64,000 nt of DNA from Babylonia areolata (GCF_041734735.1 NC_134898.1:45636341-45700340), one strand, 5' to 3'. Positions 1 through 9,712 are shown, counted from the first letter of the stretch. Notes: a model not told the origin generated them from the letters alone. Numbers and translations are program-made.

Positions 1-410
1 TGAGTGGAGTGATGGCCTAGAGGTAACGCGTCCGCCTAGGAAGCGAGAGAATCTGAGGGCGCTGGTTCGAATCACGGCTCAGCCGCCGATATTTTCTCCC
101 CCTCCACTAGACCTTGAGTGGTGGTCTGGACGCTAGTCATTCGGATGAGACGATAAACCGAGGTCACGTGTGCAGCATGCACTTAGCGCACGTAAAAGAA
201 CCCACGGCAACAAAAGGGTTGTTCCTGGTAAAATTCTGTAGAAAAATCCACTTCGACAGGAAAAAACAAATAAAACTGCACGCAGGAAAAAATTTAAAAA
301 AATGGGTGGCGCTGTAGTGTAGCGACGCGCTTTCCCTGGGGAGAGCAGCCAGAATTTCACACAGAGAAATCTGTTGTGATAAAAAGGAATACAAATACAA
401 ATACAAATAG
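1..410 (+). mobile_element. SINE family A, near full length
   Basis: A tRNA-like head (A-box-like GTGATGGCCTAGAGG, B-box GGTTCGAATC near position 67) is followed by a body with GGATGAGACGATAAACCGAG, a CCCTGGGGAGAGCAGC module near 334 and a tail of ACAAAT units ending at 410. At least nine further copies lie in this window on both strands, which makes it a dispersed family. The body motif resembles the conserved core of V-SINEs from memory. It may begin left of the window. Confidence 0.85.
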
Positions 411-1050
411 ACTCACATGATCGCCCTGCCACATGTGGGCCTCAGACGGCCACACCTAAACGGAGGCATGCACAAGACAAGAAAAATATCCGGTCACTTC
501 TGTGACAGCCACACTGTTTATCATCATCATTCCCACGTGGAGATGCCGGGGGTCTTTCAGTGAAAATAGCATCCCAGCCTTCTGGAAATCCTGTGCTAGA
601 AATTTCCTCTTTTCTGTCGCTCGCTTTCTTTGTTTCTGCTCATTTTTTCTTTCTTCACTGTTGTCTCCTTTTTTTCTGCCTACCCAGTCCGTTGCCCATT
701 CTTTTTTCAAGCAAGCCCTGACACTTTTTTTTCTCTCTCTTTTCTGCAGTCTATGATGTACTATCTGTGCTGTTTTGCTCTGACGATTAGGTGGTGAAAT
801 TGTAAACACTGGGATGGGCACTTGCTGTCCATTCTGTGGCGTTATTTGCCTATATGGCTTTTTTATGTATTTTTTGTTTGGCTTTGAAGTTGTTTTTTTT
901 TTCCTTTTTATACATTTTTTTTGTGTTCTGGGGATGATAAATTAAGTGGAATGGCTGGCGTCCTTAGCACAGCCTGATCTTATTTGCCATAAGGAGCTAA
1001 ATAGTTAGGATACTGTGTCATGAACTGTCTTTTGTAGGTTTATCCTGTAG

Positions 1051-1099
<49 letters not shown>

Positions 1100-1240
1100 A
1101 CGTGGTTTAGAATTTGCATGGTTTGACAGTCCTGATATGGCCCTGCGGTCGGCTGGACTATAAGCAACAATTAACAAATAACAATTATCATTGTCATACA
1201 AGGCTTCACTTCGGGGGTGGGGGGTGGCTTTGTGGTTCAG
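411..1240. other. Intron of the + strand gene
   Basis: No coding segment is seen. It holds a T-rich stretch (600-930), a short dispersed module at about 945-1010 (also at 20225-20285 and 40268-40315), a (TG)n microsatellite and a second short module at 1105-1185 shared with 20025-20100. Confidence 0.5.
1051..1096 (+). repeat. (TG)n microsatellite
   Basis: About 22 perfect TG units. The reverse strand reads as a histidine/threonine run that is not a gene. Confidence 0.95.
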
Positions 1241-1350
1241 GTCCGGCAGCAGATGAACCTGCGAGAGCTGGAGAAGGTGCGGAAGAACTACACTGTCCAG
1301 CTGACCAGGATGCACCAGCTGGCCATGGCCAACACCGCTGCGGCCAGGAG
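1241..1350 (+). CDS. Unrecognised gene 1, internal exon a
   Basis: This exon lies between a TGTGGTTCAG acceptor and a GAG|GTAGGG donor and codes 36 residues plus two bases. It begins VRQQMNLRELEKVRKNY and ends MANTAAAR. The charged, heptad-like spacing of L and M suggests a coiled coil or long helix. Its phase-2 end joins exactly to the exon at 2924, giving AGA (Arg). The first codon is in phase 0, so at least one further exon lies upstream, outside the window. I do not recognise the protein family; all five proposed exons keep one frame, which is the main support. Confidence 0.7.
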
Positions 1351-1479
1351 GTAGGGCAGGCCTCTTGTGTCGTGTTTTTTTTTTTTTTGTTTTGTTTTGT
1401 TTTTTAACTCTTTCACCGCCAAGTTTCTGTGTGAAATACACTGCTTAGCGCCAAATGTTTTAGAAACAATGCGACAGGT

Positions 1480-1890
1480 GCAGTGTGGTTCGTCCGTCGG
1501 GATCGACGAGGACCATCTAGTCATCCTGGGGGTGGGTGGGTTGGGCTCTGTGGGTGCGCAGATGACTGATCAGGCCAATCCGCGCCCGGAAGGTTCTGAC
1601 GCAGTGTGGACAGGGGATGGTGGCGGCTGTCAGGGTCTTGCTGGCACTGCTTTTCCTGGCCTGTCTGCGTTGCTCTGCTGCAGCGATTCTGTTGGCCTCA
1701 CAGGATTTGGTGCCTTTGTGGACAGCTGAACGCCACTTTGGTCTGTCCATTGCATTCAGCTCCCATGTGTCGTGGCTGATGTTGAAGGCCTTCAGAGAAG
1801 CTTTCAGAGTGTCTTTGAAGCGCTTCTTTCGGCCTCCATGGGAGTGCTTGCCATGTTGGAGTTCGCCGTACAGCAGTTTCTTGGGGAGCC
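1480..1890 (-). mobile_element. LINE 3'-end fragment with C2H2 zinc finger (old copy)
   Basis: On the minus strand this encodes the same C-terminal part as the LINE at 60085-64000: a KAFNISHDTWELNAMDRPKW-like stretch, an ARKSSASK-like stretch, then the zinc finger CPHCVRTFRARIGLISHLRTH. It is clearly more diverged than the fragment at 42396-42760. It is 5' truncated and sits inside the TTAA-flanked element. Confidence 0.75.
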
Positions 1891-1923
1891 GGTGGTGCAG
1901 TAGCCAAGTTGTTAAAGCGTTGG
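1889..1923 (+). mobile_element. Solo tRNA-like head of SINE B
   Basis: The stretch GTGCAGTAGCCAAGTTGTTA onward matches the first 35 bases of SINE B and then stops. A nearly full SINE B in the opposite orientation starts about 10 bases later. Confidence 0.5.
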
Positions 1924-1931
1924 AATATTAT

Positions 1932-2330
1932 TTTCTTCTTCTTCTTCTTCTTCGTTCATGGGCTGCAACTCCCACGTTCACTCGTATGTGCACAAGTGGG
2001 CTTTTACATGTATGACAGTTTTTACCCTGCCATGTAGGCAGCCATACTCCATTTTCAAGGGTGTGCATGCTGGGTATGTTCTCGTTTCCATAACCCACCG
2101 AACGCTGACATGGATTACAGGATCTTTAACGTGCGTATATTTGATCTTCTTCTTGCACACACACACACAAAAGGGGTTCAGGCACAAGCAGGTCTGCACA
2201 TATGTTGACCTGGGAGATCAGAAAAAAAAATCACCACCTTTTACCCACCAGGCGCCTATACCAAGATTTGAACCTGAGACACTCAGATTGAAAGTCCAAT
2301 GCTTTAACCACTCGGCTGTTGCGCCCAAGC
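1932..2330 (-). mobile_element. SINE family B
   Basis: Read on the minus strand: a tRNA-like head (GCCGAGTGGTTAAAGC, degenerate B box at about 2270), then GATCTCCCAGGTCAACATAT, GATCCTGTAATCCATGTCAG and a (GAA)n tail at 1934. Fifteen or so relatives lie in the window. Confidence 0.85.
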
Positions 2331-2613
2331 AATTGTGAGCATTGTATCAAAAAATATTTGGCACTGAAGACGGTTTTCCGCACAAAGACTTGGTGGTGAA
2401 GGAGTTAAAGGCGGCCTCTTTCCATCATAGCTCCTCCCTACCCTCCTGTTTTCCACATGTAGTTTCTCTTTCCTTCTGCGTACAGTGAATTATAAGTTTT
2501 GTCTTTTGTCCATTTGTTTCAGAGTTGTGCGTGCGTGTGAAAGTAATGGGTGTGGAAGCACTTTGGTTTGTTTCTGCACAAGGTTTTAGCACTACATATA
2601 CTTTAAAAAAAAA

Positions 2614-2881
2614 ATTATTGTTGTTGTTATTATTATCGTTATTGTCATTATGGTGATGATGACGATGATTGTTGTTGTTGTTATCATTGTTATTGTTGTT
2701 GTTGTTATTATCAGCAGCAGCAGCATTATTATTATCGTTATCATTAGTAGTGTTAGTATTAGTATTATTACTCCTACTACTATTATTATTATCATTGCTA
2801 TTATTATTTTCATTATTATCCTCCTCCTCCTCATCAGTAGTAGTAGTAGCAACAGTAGTAGTAGTTCTAGTAGTAGTGTAT
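2614..2881. repeat. Trinucleotide-rich low-complexity tract
   Basis: Imperfect GTT, ATT, ATC, AGC and AGT triplets. Overlapping reading frames in it are homopolymer artefacts. Confidence 0.9.
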
Positions 2882-2923
2882 TTTCAGGATTAGTCAGTCT
2901 GTCAAGATGTTCTTTGGTTTCAG

Positions 2924-2984
2924 AATCTTGGAGATGCATGACGACATGGATTTCATCATCAATGGTGCTCCGCTTAAAGATCTG
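2924..2984 (+). CDS. Unrecognised gene 1, exon b
   Basis: A CTTTGGTTTCAG acceptor precedes it and a CTG|GTAATG donor follows it. The first base completes AGA from exon a; then 20 codons read ILEMHDDMDFIINGAPLKDL. It ends in phase 0, which fits the exon at 5078. It is short and acidic with no known motif. Confidence 0.7.
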
Positions 2985-3576
2985 GTAATGTACAGATTTT
3001 TAGAAAATCTAAACATTCATTCACTCATTCATGTTTTAGTGGTAATGCAGGAGCCATCATTTAGATTTCCAAATCACATTATCTGTGTGCTAGCTGAATC
3101 GGTAGTGCAAGCATCACTGACTTGAAGTTGTGTACCTTGTGTAATGGAGAGAGTTACCACTCTTTACTGTTTGTTAATCATATCGTCTCCTGGCCCATTA
3201 TTTGTATAATTTCCAGTGGATAAACTACCGAGGCAACCATGTATTTGTTCTGTATTGTCCATGTGTTCTGTGTGGCTTATTCAGGATTAAAGAGGCTGTG
3301 CCAGTCTTGAATAAAAGCTCATTTGTGTTTGCACATTTCTTCTGTCTTTGCTGCTGTGTGCACATGTCAAATGATCGGTATAAGGACAGGCCCAGCGCTT
3401 CCTTTCTTTTGAGGAAGTGTCTGGGTTTGTTCCCATATACCTGTTATTTACCTGTGTGCTAGCTGAATTGGTAGCGTAAGCATCACTGACTTGAAGTTGT
3501 GTACCTTGTGTAATGGAGAGAGTTACCACTCTTTACTGTTTGTTTGTCTGTGTGAGAGCTTACTGATGGACATTAT

Positions 3577-3978
3577 CTTGAAAGTGGCAGAATGGTTAAG
3601 ACGCTCAGCTGCCAATACAGAGAGTCCATGAGAGTGTGCCAGGGTTCGAATCCCGCTGTCGCCCTTTCTCCCATCTTTTACAGGAAAATCAAACTGAGTG
3701 TCAAGTCATTTGGATGAGATGATAAACAGAAGTCTTGTATGCAGCATGCACGGCGCTCTGAAAAAGAACCCATGGCAACAAGAGTGTTGGCAAAATTCAG
3801 TAGAAGAAATTCACTCTGATAGGCACACAAATAATTATATAAGCATGCACTCAAGGCCTGACTAAGTGCGTTTGGGTTACGCTGCTGGTCAGGCGTCTGC
3901 TGAGCAGATGTGGTGTAGTGTATATGGATTTGTCCGAACGCAGTGATGCCTCCTTGAGAAACTGAGACTAAAAACTGA
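3577..3978 (+). mobile_element. SINE family C, near full length
   Basis: A tRNA-Leu-like head (GTGGCAGAATGGTTAAGACG, B box GGGTTCGAATCCC) is followed by a body that shares the GGATGAGATGATAAAC...GCAGCATGCAC core with SINE A. The 3' module differs: GGCCTGACTAAG, CAGATGTGGTGTAGTG, CGCAGTGATGCCTCCTTGAG, then degenerate GAAACT units. A second copy is at 54537-54896. Confidence 0.85.
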
Positions 3979-4091
3979 CAATTTTGACGAGTAATTGTAG
4001 TATGTAAAACACCAACAACAGTGGAAATGATGCATGAATAAGGAAAAGAAACATTTTTCCGTTGTTGTTTTTTTGTATTGCAAATCACAGT

Positions 4092-4475
4092 ATATTTGTA
4101 TTTTGTATTTGTATTTCTTTTTATCACAACTGATTTCTCTGATCTCTCTCCCCAGGGAGAGCACGTTGCTACACCCATTTTTTTGTATTTTTTCCTGCGT
4201 GCAGTATTATTTGTTTTTCCTATCGAAGTGGATTTTTCTATAGAATTTTGCCAGGAACAACCCTTTTGTTGCCGTGGGTTCTTTTACGTGCGTTAAGTGT
4301 ATGCTGCACACGGGACCTCGGTTTATCGTCTCATCCGAATGACTAGCATCCAGACCACCACTCAATGTTTAGTGGAGGGGGAGAAAATATCGGCGGCTGA
4401 GCCGTGATTCGAACCAGCGCGCTCAGTTTCTCTTGCTTCCTAGGCGGACGCGATTCCTCTAGGCCATCACTCCAC
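4092..4475 (-). mobile_element. SINE family A
   Basis: Minus-strand copy, head at 4475 and (AAATAC)-type tail at 4092. All modules are present. Confidence 0.9.
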
Positions 4476-4477
4476 AC

Positions 4478-5035
4478 GCATATGCGCACGCGAGCAACTG
4501 ATGCCAGACTGAATGGCACAGGAAATGAATGATAAGCACCCAAGTCCAGCCCTCAGTTGACTTTACCCGGGTAGGCAGCCTTTTGCAGTGAATGCCCCCT
4601 TCTTCTTCTGCCTTCACTCGTATGCACACGAGTGGGCTTTTACGTGTATGACCGTTTTTACCCCGCCATGTAGGCAGCCATACTCCGTTTTCGGGGGTGT
4701 GCATGCTGGGTATGTTCTTGTTTCCATAACCCACCGAACGCTGACATGGATTCAGGATCTTTAACGTGCGTATTTGATCTTCTGCTTGCATATACACACG
4801 AAGGGGGTTCAGGCACTAGCAGGTCTGCACATATGTTGACCTGGGAGATCGTAAAAATCTCCACCCTTTACCCACCAGGCGCCGTCACCGTGATTCGAAC
4901 CCGGGACCCTCAGATTGACAGTCCAACGCTTTAACCACTCGGCTATTGCGCCCGTCAGTGAATGACCCCATTTTCGTAAAACTCTCAGAGCCAGGTCTCA
5001 GACCGAAGATAGGCGCTGTGTGAGTCAGTCGGTAA
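4478..5035 (-). mobile_element. Long SINE B tail interrupted by a younger SINE B
   Basis: The outer pieces (4478-4597 and 4955-5035) match the extra 3' module of the long SINE B form at 36690-36890 (GACTGAATGRCACAG, CCCGGGTAGGCAGCC, CAGGTCTCAGACCGAAGATA). A minus-strand SINE B (4598-4954) is inserted. GCAGTGAATGCCCC to its left and TCAGTGAATGACCCC to its right look like the target duplication. Confidence 0.7.
4598..4954 (-). mobile_element. SINE family B, young copy
   Basis: Complete from the (GAA)n tail at 4598 to the tRNA-like head at 4954, with little divergence from the copies at 30703 and 46604. Confidence 0.9.
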
Positions 5036-5077
5036 GTCAGTGAGTTATTAAGTACCCATGATAATTCGCTTCCTCAG

Positions 5078-5301
5078 ATCTCAGACCAGCACTTCTACTC
5101 CGAATTGCCTCCCCGTCATCCCCCGCGGGCGCGCGGAGACAGAGACAGAGACAGAGAGGAGGGGGGACCACCAAGCAGCTCCAGCCCCGTACAGGGGAGA
5201 GAACTGGAAGTGAACGCCACGCTGCCCTCTGCGCTGGAACACGAGGAGAGAGCTGTCTCCAGCATCCACTCCTCCAAGGGGTCGTCCGCAAAGTCCGGAA
5301 G
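5078..5301 (+). CDS. Unrecognised gene 1, exon c (basic, low complexity)
   Basis: The acceptor is TTCCTCAG and the donor GGAAG|GTGAGC. It codes 74 residues plus two bases, beginning ISDQHFYSELPPRHPP, then an RGDRDRDREE charged run, a GGPPSSSS run and an end SSIHSSKGSSAKSG. It is probably disordered and may be phosphorylated. The phase-2 end joins to T at 7152, giving AGT (Ser). A degraded copy of its last ~25 bases with the donor and the following intron lies at 5448-5500. Confidence 0.7.
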
Positions 5302-5648
5302 GTGAGCGTGGGTGTAGGGTGTGTGTGTGGGGGCGTGGGGGTGGGGTGGGTGGGCGTAGGGGTGGTGGTGTGGGTGGGTGTGTGGGTGCTGGTGCTGGTG
5401 GAGTGTGTGTGTGTGTGGGTGTGTGTGTGTTCAACATATCACTCCCAGAGGTCGTCCAGAACGTCTGGAGAGTGAGGGTTGGTGTAGGGTGTGTGTGTGT
5501 GTGTGGGAGGGGGACGGGGGGATGTGGGGAGGGGTGAGGGTGGGGGCTTGGGGAGGGATGGTGGAGGGTGTGTGTGTGTGTGTGGGGGGGTGGGTGGGTG
5601 ATGTGTGTGTTTGTGTGTGTGTGTGTGTGTTTGTTTGTGTGCGTGCAT

Positions 5649-5688
<40 letters not shown>

Positions 5689-5705
5689 ATGCGTGTGCGC
5701 TGTGA

Positions 5706-5736
<31 letters not shown>

Positions 5737-5848
5737 CGGTGTGTGTGTGTGTGTGGGTGGGTGATGTGTGTGTTTGTGTGTGTGTGTGTGTTTGTGTGCG
5801 TGCATATGTGTGTGTGTGTGTGTGTGTGTACATGCGTGTGTGCTGTGA

Positions 5849-5892
<44 letters not shown>

Positions 5893-5920
5893 TGTGTGTG
5901 TGTGTGTTTGTATTCACCTT
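5302..5920 (+). repeat. TG-rich compound microsatellite with an exon-edge duplication
   Basis: (TG)n with GGGTGGG interruptions. Larger units around GTGCGTGCATA and TACATGCGTGTG recur at about 5640-5720 and 5798-5860. The strongly biased strand yields long CV- or TH-rich frames that are not genes. Confidence 0.9.
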
Positions 5921-6045
5921 GATATGATTTACTCCTGGACATTTTTAGTCCCATGTTTTGTGTTGTGTGAGTGATGAGCCTGTGGCTGCACAATAAACAT
6001 TTCCAGTTGTGGATGGTGAAAGACGTATTGTGCTGCATTGCATTT

Positions 6046-6320
6046 TATTGTATTTGTATTTGTATTTCTTTTTATCACAACAGATTTCTGTATGAAATTC
6101 GGGCTGTTCTCCCCAGGGAGAGCGTGTCGCTACACTACAGCGCCACCCATTTTTTTTTGTGTATTTTTTCCTGCGTGCAGTTTTATTTGTTTTTTCCTAT
6201 CGATGTGGTTTTTGCTACAGAATTTTTCCAGGAACAACCCTTTTGTTGCCGTGGGTTCTTTTACGTGCGCTAAGTGCATGCTGCACATGGGACCTCGGTT
6301 TATCGTCTCATCCGAATGAC
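6046..6320 (-). mobile_element. SINE family A, head missing
   Basis: A minus-strand tail and body are present (GGATGAGACGATAAACCGAG on the minus strand), but the match stops before the tRNA-like head and meets a SINE C 3' piece at 6321. Confidence 0.8.
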
Positions 6321-6455
6321 TGACTAAGGCCTGACTAAGCGCGTTGGGTTACGCTGCTGGTCAGGCATCTGCTTGGCAGATGTGGTGTAGCGTATATGGA
6401 TTTGTCCGAACGCAGTGACGCCTCCTTGAGCTACTGAAAACTGAAAAACTGAAAC
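6321..6455 (+). mobile_element. SINE C 3' module fragment
   Basis: GGCCTGACTAAGCGCGTTGG, CGCAGTGACGCCTCCTTGAG and GAAACT-type units match the 3' end of SINE C. It joins directly to a minus-strand SINE A body. Confidence 0.75.
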
Positions 6456-6469
6456 TGTATCGTACTGCT

Positions 6470-7138
6470 TTGTACTGTATTGTATTTCACTGCATTGTAC
6501 TGCATTGCATTGCATTTCGTTTCATTCCATTGCTGTGTTTTTCACTACATTGGGTTTGATTATAATTAATTGTAATATATTGCTTCTTTTTTGTGTGCAT
6601 TGCATTGCATTGGGTTGTGTTGCATTGTATGGTTTTGCGTTGCACTGTGTTGTGTTGCATTGCATTGCATTGTATTGTATGGTTTTGCGTTGCACTGTGT
6701 TGCATTGCGTTGCATTGTGTTGTATTGTATTGTATTCTATTGCATGGTTCTGCGTTGCACTGTGTTGCATTGCGTTGCATTAGATTGCATTGCATTGTGT
6801 TGTATTGTGCTGTATTATATTCTGTTGTATCGTATGGTTCTGCGTTGCGCTGTGTTGCATTGCGTTGCATTAGATTGCGTTGCATTGTGTTGTATTGTGC
6901 TGTATCATATTCTATTGTATTGTATGGTTTTGTGTCACACTGTGCTGCAATTGTGATGCATTAGATTGCATTGCATTGTGTTGTATTATATTCTGCTGTA
7001 TCGTATGGTTCTGCGTTGCGCTGTGTTGCATTGCGTTGCATTAGGTTTGCGTTGGATTGGGTTGTATTGTATTCTGTTGTATTGAATGGTTTTGCGTAGC
7101 GCTGTGTCGCATCGCATCGCATTGCATTGCACTGTGGT
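6470..7138 (+). repeat. Pentamer-phased NNNTG array (TGCAT/TGTAT type)
   Basis: TTG recurs every five bases with ATGGTTTTGCGT-type variants forming longer units of about 85-130 bp. Because 5 and 3 are coprime, several frames stay open on both strands; these are not genes. A related array is at 41320-43430. Confidence 0.9.
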
Positions 7139-7151
7139 GGTGGTTGAACAG

Positions 7152-7302
7152 TGGCAAGAGCAGGGGGAAGAAGAAGACCGGGTCCACACCCCGCAAGTCC
7201 GTCACGGAAGAGCTGGTGCAGCCGTCCCCCGTGGGCCCCGTGGGCCCCGTGGGCCCTGTGCCCCTGTCTCTGTCGGAGGTGGTGGACAACACGCGTATTG
7301 TG
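7152..7302 (+). CDS. Unrecognised gene 1, exon d
   Basis: GGTTGAACAG precedes it and ATTGTG|GTAAGC follows. After one base completing AGT it codes 50 residues: GKSRGKKKTGSTPRKSVTEE, then a triplicated VGP motif (PSPVGPVGPVGPVP), then LSLSEVVDNTRIV. The repeated GTGGGCCCC at DNA level explains the VGP triplet. It ends in phase 0, matching exon e. No known domain is visible; the basic GKSRGKKK run could be a nuclear signal (inference). Confidence 0.7.
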
Positions 7303-7366
7303 GTAAGCTTTTCCCCCCATGGACTGGGTTGCATCTTGATAATTAGATTTTTCTTTTATACAATTA

Positions 7367-7754
7367 TCTTCTTCTTGCTTCTTCTCTTTCATTCGTGGGT
7401 TGCAACTCCCACGTTCACTCGTATGTATACAAGTGGGCTTTTTACGTGTATGACCGTTTTTAATTCTACTATGTAGGCAGCCATACTCCATTTTCAGGGG
7501 TGTGCATGCTGGGTATGTTCTTGTTTTTCAATAACCCACCGAACGCTGACATGGATTACAGGATCTTTAACGTGCGTATTTGATCTTCTGCTTGTGTATG
7601 CACACAAAGGGGGTTCAGGCACAAGCAGGTCTGCACATATGTTGACCTGGGAGACTGGAAAAATCTCCACCCTTCACCTACCAGGCACCGTTATCAAGAT
7701 TCGACCCTCAGATTGAAAGTCCAGCGTTTTAACCACTTGGCTGTTGCGCCCGTC
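7367..7754 (-). mobile_element. SINE family B
   Basis: Minus-strand copy from the (GAAG)n tail to the degenerate tRNA-like head at 7754. It lies just after exon d. Confidence 0.85.
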
Positions 7755-8000
7755 GTTTTATGTATCTGGAAATAGGCATGGCACTGAAAGGGTTAAACTT
7801 ACATCAGTCAGCTTCCACTCCACAATTAAAAGTTAACTGTTGTGGTAAGGTTTCCTCATAGCCTGGGTGCATCTTCATAATTTTTTTAAAATGTATCTGA
7901 AAATAGTCTTGGCACTGAAAGGGTTAAGAAAATAGTCTTTGCACTGAAAGGGTTAAGCTTACATCAGTCAGCTTCCACTCCTTCACACCTGAAAGTTAAC
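7755..8000. repeat. Repeated MITE-like ends (GGCACTGAAAGGGTTAA)
   Basis: The motif GCACTGAAAGGGTTAA occurs at about 7780, 7910 and 7940, and a CTTACATCAGTCAGCTTCCA stretch occurs twice. The motif resembles termini of TTAA-targeting (piggyBac-like) elements, also seen near 56187-56597. Confidence 0.45.
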
Positions 8001-8024
8001 AGAAAACAAGTGCAGCTCCACGAA

Positions 8025-8422
8025 CACGAATAGCCGAGTGGTTCAAGTGTTGGGACTTTCAGTCTGAGGGTTCCAGGTTCGAATCCTGAACATGGTGCCT
8101 TGTGGGTAAAGGGTGGAGATTTTTTTTTCCTGATTTTTCCGATCTACCAGGTCAACGTATGTGCAGAACTGCCAGTGCCTGGACCTCTTTTGTGCGTGTA
8201 TGTACACATGCAGAAGATCAAATACGCATGTTAAAGATTCTGTGATCCAGTAATCCATGTCAGCGTTTGGTTGGGTTATGGAAGCAAGAACAGACCCCAG
8301 CATTCACCCTCCACCCCCTGAAAACGGAGTATGGCTGCCTACATGGCAGGGGTAAAAACGGTCATGCAAGTAAAAGCCCACTCGTGTACATGAGTGAACG
8401 TGAGGGTCGTAGCCCATGAAGG
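8025..8422 (+). mobile_element. SINE family B (older copy)
   Basis: Plus-strand copy with head TAGCCGAGTGGTTCAAGTGT and an A-rich tail; more diverged than the 30-31 kb copies. Confidence 0.85.
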
Positions 8423-8633
8423 AAAAAAAAAAAGGAATAGAAATATTTATTTAAAAAGCATTCATATACTACAGTGCTGAATCTTGTGCAGAGAGACAAA
8501 TCAAAGCGCCTACACGCTAGTCATTCACACGCATGCATAACTCTTAATTCAGAGAGATGATAACCAAAAAAAAACTTATCAATACATGTTAACAGAAATC
8601 TGGAGAAAGTGCAGACAAGTAAGAAGGAAGGGG

Positions 8634-9260
8634 AGGGACAAAGACAAAGACAAAGACAAAATCTTTATTATCGAGGGTAATAGATATTTGCATTTGTATT
8701 TCATTTTATCACAACAGATTTCTCTGTATGAAATTCGGGCTCCTCTCCCCAGGGAGAGCGCGTCGCTACACTATAGCGCCACCCACTTTTTTTGTATATT
8801 TTCTTGCGTGCAGTTTTATTTGTTTTTCCTATCGAAGTGGATTTTTCTACAGAATTTTGCCAGGAGCAACCCTTTTGTTGCCGTGGGTTCTTTTATGTGC
8901 GCTAAGTACATGCTGCACACGGGACCTCGGTATATCGTCTCATCCAAATGACTAGTGTCCAGAACACCACTCAAGGTCTAGTGGAGGGGGAGAAAATATC
9001 AGCGGCTGAGCCGTGATTCGAACCAGCACGCTCAGATTTTCTCGCTTCCTAGGCGGACTCGTTACCTCTAGGCCATCACTCCACAAAAGCAGATAAGCAG
9101 ATAAGCAAGTAACATGCTTTTTTAAATCCAGCCCTGGCCCTAAAAAGGGAGGGCCAGGGAGCAGGGGTGAGGGGGTGGGGGCAGGGCTGTTTCTTGGAAG
9201 AGGTAGGTATTCAGGCCTTGAAAGACTTGAAAGAGCTGAGTGCAGAGATCTGATGAAGGG
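8634..9260. repeat. (GACAAA)n-ended repeat split by SINE A
   Basis: (GACAAA)n followed by ATCTTTATTATCGAGGGTAA and, after the SINE at 8684-9084, AGCAAGTAACATGC and ATCCAGCCCTGG. A second copy of the latter part is at 28255-28335. It looks like the reversed 3' end of a LINE (inference). Confidence 0.4.
8684..9084 (-). mobile_element. SINE family A
   Basis: Full minus-strand copy; its head ends at 9084 with CCATCACTCCACA. Confidence 0.9.
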
Positions 9261-9333
9261 AGATGTGCAAGGTGTGTCTGTGTGCCTGTGTGGTGTTTTC
9301 TCCGTGTGTATGCATGAATGGTGATTGTGACTC

Positions 9334-9450
<117 letters not shown>

Positions 9451-9504
9451 ATGTGTATGAATTCAACCCCCCCCAAAAAAAAACAACCCAATGGGATGTT
9501 GCAG

Positions 9505-9570
9505 GAGGCCAAATGCCTGAGCACCAAGTGGACCAACTACATGAAGGATGCCCCTCCTGTCAAAACGTAG
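9505..9570 (+). CDS. Unrecognised gene 1, last supported exon e
   Basis: The GGGATGTTGCAG acceptor has a weak pyrimidine tract. In the phase left by exon d it codes 21 residues, EAKCLSTKWTNYMKDAPPVK plus T, then TAG. Two things cast doubt on its being terminal. The stop overlaps a potential donor (AAAC|GTAGAA), and in the two tandem copies just downstream this spot reads AAAAG|GTAGAA, a better donor. The exon may therefore once have continued, or still continue, to an exon I cannot see. Confidence 0.55.
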   Translation, partial: EAKCLSTKWTNYMKDAPPVKT

Positions 9571-9712
9571 AAAACCTCACACCTCCACCGCCAACTCTTT
9601 TGTCACATTCCTCCTGTCAAAAGGTAGAAAACCTCACACCTCCATCATTATATCTTCTCTCACGCCCCTCCTGTCAAAAGGTAGAAAACCTCACACCTCC
9701 ACCGCCATCTCT
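9545..9712 (+). repeat. Three-copy tandem repeat seeded at exon e
   Basis: CCTCCTGTCAAAA(C/G)GTAGAA followed by AACCTCACACCTCCA occurs at about 9550, 9610 and 9668, spacing near 60 bases. The first copy contains the 3' end of exon e. Confidence 0.85.

Larger units (their letters stand above)
1404..2408. mobile_element. TTAA-flanked terminal-inverted-repeat element with nested insertions
   Basis: The left end reads TTAACTCTTTCACCGCCAAG and the reverse complement of the right end reads TTAACTCCTTCACCACCAAG; similarity continues inward for about 60 bases with a second match around GCGCCAAATGTTTT. Both ends carry TTAA, as in piggyBac-type elements (known family property). A LINE 3' fragment, a SINE head and a SINE B copy have landed inside, so the original may have been only about 150-200 bp, a MITE. 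Confidence 0.6.

Noticed and set aside
5081-5917. His/Thr- or Cys/Val-rich frames over TG tracts (also at 9140, 13542, 14331, 55083, 58172)
   Set aside because: Simple translations of (TG)n or (CA)n microsatellites.
6505-6964. Plus-strand ~120-codon HCIVLYGFALHC frames
   Set aside because: Pentamer array artefact.
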